NCBI RefSeq assembly: GCF_001952855.1
Contig: NZ_LPNO01000027.1
Span: 1 to 34,116, forward strand
Direction of reading: 5' to 3'
Length of the DNA stretch: 34,116 nt
DNA from: Pseudomonas sp. ATCC PTA-122608
GTDB taxonomy: Bacteria > Pseudomonadota > Gammaproteobacteria > Pseudomonadales > Pseudomonadaceae
Positions 22,973 through 31,239 of the stretch are shown here, piece by piece. A program made the position numbers and the translations under genes. Position 1 is the first letter of the stretch; each line of letters starts with the position of its first letter. Under the pieces are notes generated by a model. It was not told the DNA's origin. It made no database searches and saw only the letters and a list, made by a program, of their open reading frames with translations.

Positions 22973-24130
22973 TTACTGGCCGGATGCCTGGGCGATTGGC
23001 GCGGGGCTGTCGTCGACCTGGACTTTCTCGCCAGGGCGGGCGTGTTGCAGGCCTTCAACGACGATACGGTCACCGGCTTTCAGGCCGCTGTTGACCACCC
23101 AGCGGTCATTGACCACCGAGCCCAGTTCCACCGGTTGCTGGCTCACGGTTTGCTCGGCATCCAGCAGCAACACCATCGCAATTCCGGCGCTGTCGCGGGT
23201 GATCGCCCGTTGCGGCACGCTGATGCCTTGCTGGTCGACGGCTTGCTCCAGGCGTACGCGGATAAAGCTGCCGGGCAGCAGGTCGAGGTCCGGGTTGGGG
23301 AATTCGCTGCGCAAGATGATCTGCCCGGTGCCCGGGTCGACGCTGATCTCGGCGAACAGCAACTTGCCCGGCAGCGGGTACAGGCTGCCGTCATCCTGGA
23401 TCAGCGTGGCCTTGGCCTGGTCCTGGCCGACTTGCTTCAAGTGCCCGGCGCGAAAGGCCCGGCGCAGGTCATTCAGCTCGCGGGTGGATTGGGTGAGGTC
23501 GGCGTGGATCGGGTCCAGTTGCTGGATCAGCGCCATCGGCGTGGCTTCGTTCTGGCCCACCAGTGCGCCTTCGGTCACCAGCGCGCGGCCGATGCGCCCG
23601 GAAATCGGCGCAGTGACCGTGGCATAGCCCAGGTTCAACTTGGCCCGCTGTACGGCGGCCTGGTTGGCCGCCACATCGGCAGCGGTTTGCCGGGCGGCGG
23701 CGCGGGCGTTGTCGTATTCCTGGCCGCTGATGGCATTGCCTTCCACCAGTTGGCTATAGCGCTGCTCTTGCAGGCGCGCCTGGAACGCATTGGCCTCGGC
23801 CTTGCGCAGGCTGGCCTGGGCGCTGTCGAGGTCGGCCTTGAACGGCGCCGGGTCAATCCGGAACAGCACATCGCCCTGTTTCACGTCGTGACCTTCCTTG
23901 AACACCCGCTGCAACACCACGCCGGCCACCCGGGCGCGCACTTCGGCGATGCGTGGCGCGGCAATCCGCCCGCTCAGCTCGCTGGTGATGGACAGGGGTT
24001 TGGCTTCAAGGGTTTCGATCCGCACCTTGGCCAACGGTGCCTCGGCAGCTTCGTCCGCCGACTTGCCACACGCGCTCAGCGCCAGTGTCAGAGCCAACAG
24101 GCAAAACGGCGCAAACAGATTCTTCGACAT
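22973..24130 (-). CDS. RND periplasmic adaptor lipoprotein (MexM-like)
   Basis: This 385-residue membrane fusion protein links the RND pump to an outer-membrane channel. It has a lipoprotein signal with LSAC and lipidated Cys21. The lipoyl half-motifs (EVRARVAGVVLQRVFKEGHDV and KLNLGYATVTAPISGRIGR) flank an alpha-helical hairpin (about 95-155, alanine/glutamate-rich), followed by beta-barrel and membrane-proximal domains. I chose the ATG at 24130 because GGGAT lies 6-7 nt before it; an ATG two codons upstream (24136) is too close to that site. The upstream intergenic region is shared with the two-component genes and holds paired direct repeats, so that system probably controls it. Confidence 0.9.
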   Translation of the reverse strand: MSKNLFAPFCLLALTLALSACGKSADEAAEAPLAKVRIETLEAKPLSITSELSGRIAAPRIAEVRARVAGVVLQRVFKEGHDVKQGDVLFRIDPAPFKADLDSAQASLRKAEANAFQARLQEQRYSQLVEGNAISGQEYDNARAAARQTAADVAANQAAVQRAKLNLGYATVTAPISGRIGRALVTEGALVGQNEATPMALIQQLDPIHADLTQSTRELNDLRRAFRAGHLKQVGQDQAKATLIQDDGSLYPLPGKLLFAEISVDPGTGQIILRSEFPNPDLDLLPGSFIRVRLEQAVDQQGISVPQRAITRDSAGIAMVLLLDAEQTVSQQPVELGSVVNDRWVVNSGLKAGDRIVVEGLQHARPGEKVQVDDSPAPIAQASGQ

Positions 24131-24183
24131 GCTCATATCCCAATATTGACTGGCGCATCCTACGGTCGCCCCCGCCACAGTGC

Positions 24184-24221
24184 TGTGAAGCTCTGTAGGT
24201 GGTGTGTGAAGAAATGTAAGG
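24184..24221 (+). promoter_or_regulatory. Tandem direct repeats, candidate response-regulator binding site
   Basis: TGTGAAG-CTC-TGTAGG at 24184-24199 and TGTGAAG-AAA-TGTAAGG at 24205-24221 share the form TGTGAAG-N3-TGTARG with start points 21 bp apart, i.e. two helical turns. This is the usual geometry for OmpR-family dimers. The site lies about 55 nt upstream of the adaptor start and about 215 nt upstream of the response regulator. Confidence 0.55.
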
Positions 24222-24300
24222 TGCAGCCCACAGATGCACGCGGGCGTATATCCTTCATAACCGCCGAACCTTACACGATCTTCCTGATACCGAAGATCAA

Positions 24301-24392
24301 ATGTGGGAGCGGGCTTGCTCGCGAAGGCGGTGTGTCAGGCGCCGTATGCGTTAACTGAAACACCGCTTTCGCGAGCAAGCCCGCTCCCACAT
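24301..24392. repeat. REPIN (GTGGGAGCGGG type)
   Basis: Arms ATGTGGGAGCGGGCTTGCTC and its exact reverse complement, with the inner GGCGGTGTGTCAG/CTGAAACACCGC pairing slightly degraded. It occupies much of the 305-nt gap between the divergent adaptor and response-regulator genes and may insulate their promoters. Confidence 0.9.
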
Positions 24393-24435
24393 TGGATTTG
24401 CGTACTACTCAGAAATTGTATTATTTGGAAATACC

Positions 24436-25137
24436 ATGCCCAACATTCTTCTGGTGGAAGACGACGCCGCGCTCTCCGAATTAATCGCCAGTTATCTGGA
24501 ACGCAACGGCTATCACGTCAGCGTGCTCAGCCGTGGCGACCATGTGCGTGAGCGCGCGCGGCTCAACCCGCCGGACCTGGTGATCCTCGACCTGATGCTG
24601 CCGGGCCTCGACGGCCTGCAAGTCTGCCGGTTGCTGCGGGCCGACTCGGCCACGCTGCCGATCCTGATGCTCACCGCCCGGGACGACAGCCACGACCAGG
24701 TGCTGGGCCTGGAAATGGGCGCCGACGACTACGTCACCAAACCCTGCGAGCCGCGGGTATTGCTGGCTCGTGTACGGACCTTGCTGCGCCGCAGCAGCCT
24801 CACCGAACCCCAGATGGCCAACGACCAGATCATGATGGGCAACCTGTGCATCGACCTGTCGGAGCGCACCGTGACCTGGCGCGACCAGCCGGTTGAGTTG
24901 TCCAGCGGTGAATACAACCTGCTGGTGGTGCTGGCCCGGCACGCCGGCGAAGTGCTCAGCCGCGACCAGATCCTGCAACGCCTGCGCGGTATCGAATTCA
25001 ACGGCACCGACCGCTCGGTGGACGTGGCGATCTCCAAGCTGCGGCGCAAGTTCGATGACCACGCGGGCGAGGCGCGCAAGATCAAGACCGTGTGGGGCAA
25101 GGGTTACCTGTTCAGCCGTTCCGAGTGGGAATGCTGA
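24436..25137 (+). CDS. OmpR-family response regulator (RstA-like) of the efflux locus
   Basis: This 233-residue regulator has a receiver domain with acidic pocket (VEDD at 7-10), phospho-acceptor Asp52 (VILDLMLPG) and the conserved T and K (MLTARDD; DDYVTKPCEPRVL). It is followed by an OmpR/PhoB winged-helix domain (ELSSGEYNLLVVLARHAGEV... ending TVWGKGYLFS). Sequence features such as ELIASYLERNGYHV resemble E. coli RstA. The ATG at 24436 follows a TTGGAAATACC stretch. The kinase gene begins 3 nt after its stop. Divergence from the RND operon and the paired repeats between them suggest it controls the pump. Confidence 0.93.
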   Translation: MPNILLVEDDAALSELIASYLERNGYHVSVLSRGDHVRERARLNPPDLVILDLMLPGLDGLQVCRLLRADSATLPILMLTARDDSHDQVLGLEMGADDYVTKPCEPRVLLARVRTLLRRSSLTEPQMANDQIMMGNLCIDLSERTVTWRDQPVELSSGEYNLLVVLARHAGEVLSRDQILQRLRGIEFNGTDRSVDVAISKLRRKFDDHAGEARKIKTVWGKGYLFSRSEWEC

Positions 25138-25140
25138 GCC

Positions 25141-26436
25141 ATGTTTCGCGTCCTGATTCGCCTGTACCTGATCACCATCGTTACCTTCGCTGCCGCGATC
25201 TACCTGGTGCCGCGGGCGGTGATCCAGCTGTTTGAACACCGTTATACGAGCTACAACATCGAGCAGTCCCGGGGGACGCAAAGCCTGATCGTCAAGGAAT
25301 ACCAGCGGGTGCCCATGGAGCAGTGGGCCAATGTCACCGTGCGCTTATCGGCGGATTTTGCCCCGCTCAAGGTGCAACTGCTGCGCATCCAGGACGCCAG
25401 CTACACCCCTGAAGAACAGCGCCTGCTGGAAAAGGACCAGATGGTGATTCGCCTGGGCGAGTGGGGCTGGGCGGACGACGTCAGCTCGCCCCTGGACGAT
25501 CAACTGGTGGTCAAGGTTTCGGTCCCGCCGGACCCGCTGGACATGAACCTGTTGTACTGGAGCATGAACGTGCTGATCGGCGCGGCGTTGCTGGCCTGCC
25601 TGCTGTTCTGGCTGCGTCCTCACTGGCGCGACCTGGAACGCCTGAAAAGCACTGCCGCGCAACTGGGGCAGGGCAACCTTGCGGCACGCACAAAAATCCC
25701 CCCCAGCTCCAACATCGGCAGCCTGGCAGCGGTGTTCGACACCATGGCCAACGACATCGAACAACTGCTCAATCAACAACGTGATTTGCTCAATGCGGTC
25801 TCCCATGAACTGCGTACACCGCTGACGCGCCTGGACTTCGGCCTGGCGCTCGCGCTGTCCGACGACCTGCCAGCCGCCAGCCGCGAGCGGCTGCAAGGCC
25901 TGGTGGCGCACATTCGGGAGCTGGACGAGTTGGTGCTGGAGTTGCTGTCCTACAGCCGCCTGCAGAACCCAGCCCATACACCCGAGCGGGTGGAAGTGGT
26001 ACTTGACGAGTTCATCGACAGCATCCTGGGCAGCGTCGACGATGAACTGGAAAACCCGGATATCGTGATCGACGTGGTGCTGGATTGCGCGGTGGAACGC
26101 TTCACCCTGGACCCGCGCCTGACCGCCCGGGCCCTGCAAAACCTGCTGCGCAACGCCATGCGGTATTGCGAGCGACGGATTCAGGTGGGGGTGAAGGTGT
26201 GTCCCAAGGGTTGTGAGATTTGGGTAGATGATGACGGGATTGGTATTCCGGTTGATCAGCGGGAACGGATCTTCGAGCCGTTCTACCGGCTGGATCGCAG
26301 CCGGGATCGAGCCACTGGCGGTTTTGGCCTGGGATTGGCCATCAGCCGGCGGGCGCTGGAGGCCCAAGGTGGAACATTGACGGCCCAGGGTTCGCCATTG
26401 GGCGGCGCACGGTTCCGGCTCTGGCTGCCGAGCTAA
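25141..26436 (+). CDS. Sensor histidine kinase (RstB-like) of the efflux locus
   Basis: This 431-residue membrane kinase has TM1 about 7-27, a periplasmic sensor of about 105 residues, TM2 about 136-157, and HAMP about 158-210. The HisKA block has phospho-acceptor His222 (NAVSHELRTPLTRL). The HATPase_c domain shows the N box (LQNLLRNAMRYCE), G1 (VDDDGIGIP), F box (FEPFYRLDRSR) and G2 (GGFGLGLAIS). All kinase motifs are intact. The periplasmic part has the RstB-like RYTSYNIEQSRGTQSLI opening. It phosphorylates the regulator encoded 3 nt upstream. The signal sensed is unknown; envelope stress or a pump substrate would be logical. Confidence 0.93.
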   Translation: MFRVLIRLYLITIVTFAAAIYLVPRAVIQLFEHRYTSYNIEQSRGTQSLIVKEYQRVPMEQWANVTVRLSADFAPLKVQLLRIQDASYTPEEQRLLEKDQMVIRLGEWGWADDVSSPLDDQLVVKVSVPPDPLDMNLLYWSMNVLIGAALLACLLFWLRPHWRDLERLKSTAAQLGQGNLAARTKIPPSSNIGSLAAVFDTMANDIEQLLNQQRDLLNAVSHELRTPLTRLDFGLALALSDDLPAASRERLQGLVAHIRELDELVLELLSYSRLQNPAHTPERVEVVLDEFIDSILGSVDDELENPDIVIDVVLDCAVERFTLDPRLTARALQNLLRNAMRYCERRIQVGVKVCPKGCEIWVDDDGIGIPVDQRERIFEPFYRLDRSRDRATGGFGLGLAISRRALEAQGGTLTAQGSPLGGARFRLWLPS

Positions 26437-26453
26437 GGAACACCGCAAAACAT

Positions 26454-26543
26454 TGTGGGAGCGGGCTTGCTCGCGAATACGGTGTGTCAGTCGCCGAATA
26501 AGATGACTGATCCACCGCATTCGCGAGCAAGCCCGCTCCCACA
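26454..26543. repeat. REPIN (GTGGGAGCGGG type)
   Basis: TGTGGGAGCGGGCTTGCTCG and its reverse complement frame a partly paired loop (ACGGTGTGTCAG and CTGATCCACCG). It starts 17 nt after the kinase stop and lies before the crotonase gene. Confidence 0.88.
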
Positions 26544-26658
26544 TTTGATCTTCATCGTTCTTCAGTCCCGCTTTTGGCGTTTGCACAGCCTTACCCGCCG
26601 TCACACACCCTTGATATAGTTCGGCCCCTATTCCAGCCGCCAGTCAAGGATCACTGCC

Positions 26659-27471
26659 ATGTCCGAATACCAAGCCTTTGTCGTCGAACTCAGCGACAAC
26701 GTCGCCCATGTGCAGCTCAATCGCCCGGAAAAGATCAACGCCATGAACGCAGCGTTCTGGACCGAGATCATCGATATCTTCCAATGGGTCGAAGACACCG
26801 ATGCGGTGCGTGCCGTGGTCATCAGTGGCGCCGGCAAGCATTTCTCCTCCGGCATCGACCTGATGATGCTGGCGTCGGTGGCCAATGAATTCGGCAAGGA
26901 CGTAGGTCGTAACGCGCGCCTGCTGCGGCGCAAGATCCTCGAACTACAAGCTTCCTTCAATGCGGTCGACATCTGCCGCAAGCCGGTACTCGCGGCGATC
27001 CACGGCTACTGCATCGGCGGCGCCATCGACCTGATCAGCGCCTGTGACTTGCGTTACGCCGCCGAAGACGCGCAATTCTCCATCAAGGAAATCGACATCG
27101 GCATGGCCGCCGACGTCGGCACCCTGCAACGCCTGCCGCGTATCGTCGGCGACGGTATGCTCCGTGAACTGGCCTACACCGGCCGCCAGTTCGGTGCGGA
27201 AGAGGCGCGCAGCATTGGCCTGGTGAATCGCGTGTACAGCGATCACGAGAGCCTGTTGGCGGGTGTTATGGAAATCGCCCGGGAAATTGCTGCCAAATCG
27301 CCGATCGCGGTCACCGGCACCAAGGCGATGATCAGCTATATGCGCGACCACACGATCAATGACGGCCTGGAATACGTTGCCACCTGGAACTCAGCTATGT
27401 TGCAATCCAACGACCTGCGCGTGGCCATCGCGGCCCATATGAGCAAGCAGAAACCCGACTTCGTGGATTGA
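26659..27471 (+). CDS. Delta(3,5)-delta(2,4)-dienoyl-CoA isomerase (crotonase family)
   Basis: This 270-residue crotonase-fold enzyme moves double bonds in 3,5-dienoyl-CoA intermediates during beta-oxidation of unsaturated fatty acids with odd-position bonds. The oxyanion-hole segments are SGAGKHFSSGIDL and IHGYCIGGAID. Residues Asp124, Glu144 and Asp152 (GGAID, IKEIDIG, AADVG) match in identity and spacing (20 and 8) the catalytic Asp176/Glu196/Asp204 of rat ECH1. This favours the dienoyl-CoA isomerase over a plain enoyl-CoA hydratase. AAGGAT before the ATG is the likely ribosome site. nudC follows after 6 nt, so the two are probably co-transcribed. Confidence 0.88.
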   Translation: MSEYQAFVVELSDNVAHVQLNRPEKINAMNAAFWTEIIDIFQWVEDTDAVRAVVISGAGKHFSSGIDLMMLASVANEFGKDVGRNARLLRRKILELQASFNAVDICRKPVLAAIHGYCIGGAIDLISACDLRYAAEDAQFSIKEIDIGMAADVGTLQRLPRIVGDGMLRELAYTGRQFGAEEARSIGLVNRVYSDHESLLAGVMEIAREIAAKSPIAVTGTKAMISYMRDHTINDGLEYVATWNSAMLQSNDLRVAIAAHMSKQKPDFVD

Positions 27472-27477
27472 CTGAAC

Positions 27478-28311
27478 ATGACCCCAGGCTGGATTACCAC
27501 AACGCTGCTGGACAACGACGCCCCGGGCGGCTGGGCCGTGGCCCGCAGCCGCGAAGGCTTTTTACACGACCAGAACGGCCCGCTGTTCCCCCGGGAATGG
27601 CTCAAGCGCCAGGACCTGTCGGTGTTTGCCGAGCATGGCATCGGCCATCTGGACGGCGAGCCGGTGTACCTGCTGGAGCTCAATAGCCCAGCTGATGTAC
27701 CGGGTTGCGGCTGGCAGGGCCTGCGGGCGTTCATGCTGCAAGGCGACCACAGGCTGTACAAAGTCCTCGGCTACGCTGCGCAAATCGGCACCTGGGCCCG
27801 GGAACACCGTTTCTGCGGCAGTTGCGGCCAGGCGATGGTGCAGGTGCCACGGGAGCGGGCGATGTTCTGCCAGGCCTGTGACCTGCGCAGCTACCCGCGT
27901 ATCTCGCCGAGCATGATCGTGCTGGTGACCCGTGGCGACGAGATCCTGCTGGCCCGTTCGCCGCGCTTTGTCACGGGTGTCTACAGCACCCTGGCGGGGT
28001 TTGCCGAGCCGGGTGAGTCGGCCGAGGACTGCCTGATTCGCGAAGTGCGTGAAGAAGTGCAGGTGGAGGTCAGGAACATTCAGTACATGGGCAGCCAGTG
28101 CTGGCCGTTCCCGCACTCGATGATGCTGGGCTTTCACGCCGAGTACGCCGGCGGCGACATCGTGCCCCAGGCCGACGAGATCGAAGACGCGCAGTGGTTC
28201 AACATCCATGAACTGCCGCCGTTGCCGGCGTCCCGCTCGATTGCGCGCTACCTGATCGATCTCTACCTGGCCCGTCGCTTAGGCCACGCTGAACCAGTGC
28301 TGCCAGGCTAG
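27478..28311 (+). CDS. nudC: NudC, NAD+/NADH pyrophosphatase and RNA deNADding Nudix hydrolase
   Basis: This 277-residue enzyme cleaves NADH to NMNH and AMP and can remove NAD caps from RNA. Visible parts: zinc ribbon with Cys113, Cys116, Cys131 and Cys134; Nudix box at 174-196 (GFAEPGESAEDCLIREVREE), with the usual glycine after EE replaced (EEVQV); and the NudC-specific motif SQCWPFPHS (about 205-213; canonical SQPWPFPxS). Length is close to family normal. The start lies 6 nt after the isomerase stop. Its 3' end overlaps the convergent permease gene by 33 bp, so the last codons are read on both strands. Confidence 0.92.
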   Translation: MTPGWITTTLLDNDAPGGWAVARSREGFLHDQNGPLFPREWLKRQDLSVFAEHGIGHLDGEPVYLLELNSPADVPGCGWQGLRAFMLQGDHRLYKVLGYAAQIGTWAREHRFCGSCGQAMVQVPRERAMFCQACDLRSYPRISPSMIVLVTRGDEILLARSPRFVTGVYSTLAGFAEPGESAEDCLIREVREEVQVEVRNIQYMGSQCWPFPHSMMLGFHAEYAGGDIVPQADEIEDAQWFNIHELPPLPASRSIARYLIDLYLARRLGHAEPVLPG

Positions 28312-29058
28312 GCGCACCGTCAGCCCGAGCACTACGGTGATGAACACCGGGCGAATGAACTTGGCGCCGCCGCTGATTGCGCTGCGTGCGCCAAAGAACG
28401 CGCCGCACATCACCGACACGCCCATGCACAGGCCGACAATCCAGTCTACCGAACCATTGAAAATGAACACCGTCAGCGCCGCCGCGTTGCTGACGAAGTT
28501 CATGCTGCGTGCCACGCCGCTGGCTTTTACCAGGTCGATGGGGTGCAACAGCATGGTGCTCACCGTCCAGAAGGCCCCGGTGCCGGGGCCGGCCACGCCG
28601 TCGTAGAAACCCAGGCCGAAGCCCTGGGTGGATTGCCATTTCTTTTTGATCGGCGCGTCGTTATCCAGCGCCGCCTTGGGCGTGCCGCCGAACAGCAAAT
28701 ACAAACCGCAGCCGAACACAATCACCGGGAGCATCTTGTTCAGGGTTTCGGCGGGCAGGTAATGGGCGACGACGGCGCCGGTGAGTGCACCGACCAGGGT
28801 GCCGACGATGGCATGCACCCACTGGCGCGGATGAAACAGCTTGCGCCGGTAGAAGGTAAAGCTGGCGGTGGCCGAGCCGAAGGTGGAGCTGAGTTTGTTG
28901 GTGCCCAGCACCAGGTGGGGCGGCATGCCGGCGGTCAGCAGGGCAGGCGTGGTGAGCAGGCCGCCACCGCCGGCGATTGCGTCGATGAAACCGGCGATAA
29001 AGGCAACCACGGCGAGGATCGCCAGGGTGGTGAGGTCAACGCTGAGTTCGAAGGGCAT
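28279..29058 (-). CDS. TSUP-family (TauE/SafE-like) membrane permease
   Basis: This is a 259-residue inner-membrane protein with about eight hydrophobic segments. The family mark is FIDAIAGGGGLLTTPALL (about 24-41), with a second copy of the fold ending in the later half (GFYDGVAGPGTGAFW), as in the TauE/SafE proteins thought to move sulfite, sulfoacetate or related anions. The ATG at 29058 begins MPFELSVDLT; a TTG two codons upstream is possible. Convergent with nudC (33-bp overlap). Substrate unknown. Confidence 0.87.
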   Translation of the reverse strand: MPFELSVDLTTLAILAVVAFIAGFIDAIAGGGGLLTTPALLTAGMPPHLVLGTNKLSSTFGSATASFTFYRRKLFHPRQWVHAIVGTLVGALTGAVVAHYLPAETLNKMLPVIVFGCGLYLLFGGTPKAALDNDAPIKKKWQSTQGFGLGFYDGVAGPGTGAFWTVSTMLLHPIDLVKASGVARSMNFVSNAAALTVFIFNGSVDWIVGLCMGVSVMCGAFFGARSAISGGAKFIRPVFITVVLGLTVRLAWQHWFSVA

Positions 29059-29140
29059 GGGCAAGACTTATTCGGCAAGGCGCAGCAAGGGCTGCGCGAA
29101 AGGCCGATATCTTACCCATAACCCTGGGGCGAGGCGATCC

Positions 29141-29236
29141 AAATGTGGGAGCGGGCTTGCTCGCGAATGCGGTGGATCAGCCACTCTATCCGGTGACTGA
29201 CACTGCGCATTCGCGAGCAAGCCCGCTCCCACATTT
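29141..29236. repeat. REPIN (GTGGGAGCGGG type)
   Basis: AAATGTGGGAGCGGGCTTGC is mirrored exactly at the right end (…CCCACATTT), with GCGGTGGATCAG/CTGACACTGCGC partly pairing inside. It sits between the start of the TSUP gene and the stop of pcs. Confidence 0.9.
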
Positions 29237-29253
29237 CAACCGTGCCCGCCTGG

Positions 29254-29970
29254 CTATTTATGTGTTTCGACCCACTCCAGTGCGGTGCGCCAGAAGCAGA
29301 TCCCCAGGAAGTACGCCGACATCAGCAACCACAGGCCCATGGTCAGCCCATTGGTGTACGGGAAGTCGATCACCAGCAGCAGGCTGCACAGCAACCAGAT
29401 GGTGGTCACTGCGATATTGAGCGGCATGAAGCGTTTGACCCGGAACGGGTGCAGGAACTTCATCGGCGTTACGGTCAACAGCGCCAGGACGATCACGGTG
29501 AGCAAGGTGATCCAGGCATCTGGCTGGATGATGTAGACGCACAGCGCGACCACGTTCCAGGCCGCAGGGAAACCCTGGAAGTAATTGTCCTTGCTCTTCA
29601 TGTTGACGTTGCAGAAGCAGAACAGCGACGACACCAGAATAACCGACACCGTAAACAACGGGGTGAAGTCCGGCAGGGCGATATAGCGATAGATAAACAG
29701 CGCCGGAATAAACACGTACGTCAGGTAATCAATCACCAGGTCCAATACCGAGCCATCGAAGCTTGGCAGCACCGTCTGCACGTTCACCCGTCGCGCGAGG
29801 GAGCCGTCCACCCCATCGACGATCAAGGCCAGGCCCAGCCATAACAGGCAGGCCTTGGGCTGGTTGTCGAGCAGCGCCAACGTTGCCAGGAAAGCCAGGA
29901 CCACGCCGGTGGCGGTAAAACCATGGGCGCCCCAGGCCTTGAGACGGGCTACATGCAGAGTCGATATCAC
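29254..29970 (-). CDS. pcs: Phosphatidylcholine synthase (CDP-alcohol phosphatidyltransferase)
   Basis: This 238-residue inner-membrane enzyme joins choline to CDP-diacylglycerol to make phosphatidylcholine. The CDP-alcohol phosphotransferase motif is complete: Asp52, Asp55-Gly56, Ala59-Arg60, Gly73, Asp77, Asp81 (VDGVDGSLARR...FDGSVLDLVIDY). The longer spacing between AR and G is that of the Pcs branch. About seven to eight membrane segments follow. The GTG at 29970 (MISTLHVARLKAW) has GGAG 9 nt upstream and gives the usual length; a TTG at 29985 lacks a ribosome site. Monocistronic. Needs external choline. Confidence 0.88.
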   Translation of the reverse strand: MISTLHVARLKAWGAHGFTATGVVLAFLATLALLDNQPKACLLWLGLALIVDGVDGSLARRVNVQTVLPSFDGSVLDLVIDYLTYVFIPALFIYRYIALPDFTPLFTVSVILVSSLFCFCNVNMKSKDNYFQGFPAAWNVVALCVYIIQPDAWITLLTVIVLALLTVTPMKFLHPFRVKRFMPLNIAVTTIWLLCSLLLVIDFPYTNGLTMGLWLLMSAYFLGICFWRTALEWVETHK

Positions 29971-30121
29971 AGGGGCGTTCTCCAAAAAGGTGAAACAGGG
30001 CAGCCGACGGGCGTGACGCCATCGAATCTGGCCAGAGTGTGCAGGTATCGACCGGGAAGGGTGGGATAAGGTTCACCACCCGGCGTAATGGTAAGCGTAG
30101 CAAGCGTAGGACTTTTCGGCA

Positions 30122-31048
30122 TCAGACTTGTCGGAACACCAGCGCCTTTAGCCCGCTTTGTGGATCAATATCGGGAAATTCCGGTGGGTTTTCCAGCCGC
30201 TGGTCAAAGCGCAGCCCCGGTGCTTCGCGGGTTACGCCGTCGATCAGGAAGTCTTCGCCGAACGCCGGATCATTCATGCACGCCAGCACCGTGCCCTGGG
30301 CCGTGAGCAAATCCGGCAGGCGGCGCAGCACCCGCTGGTAGTCCTTGGTCAGCAGAAAGCTGCCTTTCTGGAAGGAGGGCGGGTCGATGATCACCAGGTC
30401 ATACGGGCCGCTGTGAGTGACCTTGGCCCAGGACTTGAACAGGTCGTGGCCGAGGAAGGTCACTTTGCTCAGGTTATGACCGTTGAGGCGGTGGTTGTCG
30501 CGACCGCGGCTCAAGGCGCCACGGGCCATGTCCAGGTTCACCACATGCTCGGCGCCGCCTTCGATGGCGGCCACGGAAAACCCGCAGGTGTAGGCAAACA
30601 GGTTCAGCACCCGCAGGCCTTGAGCCTGTTCACGCACCCAGTTGCGGCCGTAACGCATGTCGAGGAACAGCCCGCTGTTCTGCTTTTTGCCCAAATCGAT
30701 CAGGTAACGCAGGCCGCCTTCGGTGATGGTCAGTTCGTCAACGGCCTCGCCCAGCAGCCACTCGGTGGTGCTTTGCGGCAGGTAACGGTGTTGCAACGCC
30801 ACGGTGTGAGCGCCGTAGGCCGACCAGTCGATCTGCGTCAGCATCTGTTTCAAGGCCTCAAGCTCGGCGGCCCCGGGCTCTTTGAACAGCGAGACCAGCA
30901 CCACACCTTGCAGCCAATCCACCGTCAGTTGCTCCAGGCCCGGCCAGCAGCGGCCACGCCCGTGAAACAGGCGCCGGGTCTCGGCGGGGACGGTTTGCAG
31001 GGCGGTCAGCAAATGGGTGTGCAGAGTGGCAAGTGCGTCTGGGTTCAT
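30122..31048 (-). CDS. Class I SAM-dependent methyltransferase (RlmI/RlmK-like)
   Basis: This 308-residue protein has a Rossmann methyltransferase domain: SAM motif I LRVLNLFAYTCGFSVAA, the acidic end of strand 2 in VVNLDMARGAL, and the motif IV DPPSFQKGS that is typical of RlmI/RlmK-type RNA cytosine/guanine methyltransferases (PF10672 group). The segment LGKKQNSGLFLDMRYGR just before is also characteristic. No PUA or THUMP domain is present, so the RNA or protein target is uncertain. The ATG at 31048 was chosen by homology; the frame continues to 31159 without support. Divergent from the E1 dehydrogenase gene. Confidence 0.85.
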   Translation of the reverse strand: MNPDALATLHTHLLTALQTVPAETRRLFHGRGRCWPGLEQLTVDWLQGVVLVSLFKEPGAAELEALKQMLTQIDWSAYGAHTVALQHRYLPQSTTEWLLGEAVDELTITEGGLRYLIDLGKKQNSGLFLDMRYGRNWVREQAQGLRVLNLFAYTCGFSVAAIEGGAEHVVNLDMARGALSRGRDNHRLNGHNLSKVTFLGHDLFKSWAKVTHSGPYDLVIIDPPSFQKGSFLLTKDYQRVLRRLPDLLTAQGTVLACMNDPAFGEDFLIDGVTREAPGLRFDQRLENPPEFPDIDPQSGLKALVFRQV

Positions 31049-31111
31049 CGGGCAGCGTCGGTCATTGAGCGGGCGGCATTTTAAACACAATTGCGGGGTT
31101 TTCGGGGCTTG

Positions 31112-31126
31112 AAGCACAACGTGCTT
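31112..31126. promoter_or_regulatory. Perfect dyad AAGCAC-AAC-GTGCTT in a divergent promoter region
   Basis: Six-base arms around three bases lie in the 191-nt gap between the divergent methyltransferase and E1 dehydrogenase genes, 113 nt before the latter's ATG. A further TTGTGC at 31150-31155 mirrors GCACAA within the dyad. This fits a dimeric regulator such as an Lrp-type protein, but no regulator gene is in the window. Confidence 0.3.
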
Positions 31127-31239
31127 GGAATTTGTCGATTGGCAGTGATTTGTGCTCAAAAGACTATGAGAGGCTGCGTATAACAGTCAAAAAATCCCCT
31201 AGCACCGACATAAACTGGAAAAAAAGCCCGGAGGTGCCC

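Noticed and set aside
4629..29236. Repeated GTGGGAGCGGGCTTGCTCGC units as a CRISPR array
   Set aside because: They are dispersed inverted REP pairs between genes, not regularly spaced direct repeats with spacers, and no cas genes are present.
31139..31155. TTGGCAGTGATTTGTGC as a sigma-54 promoter before the E1 gene
   Set aside because: The GG-to-GC spacing is one base too long for a -24/-12 promoter.
31132..31239. Earlier start for the E1 dehydrogenase (31132)
   Set aside because: No ribosome site and no family-like residues; ATG 31240 has GGAGG at ideal distance.
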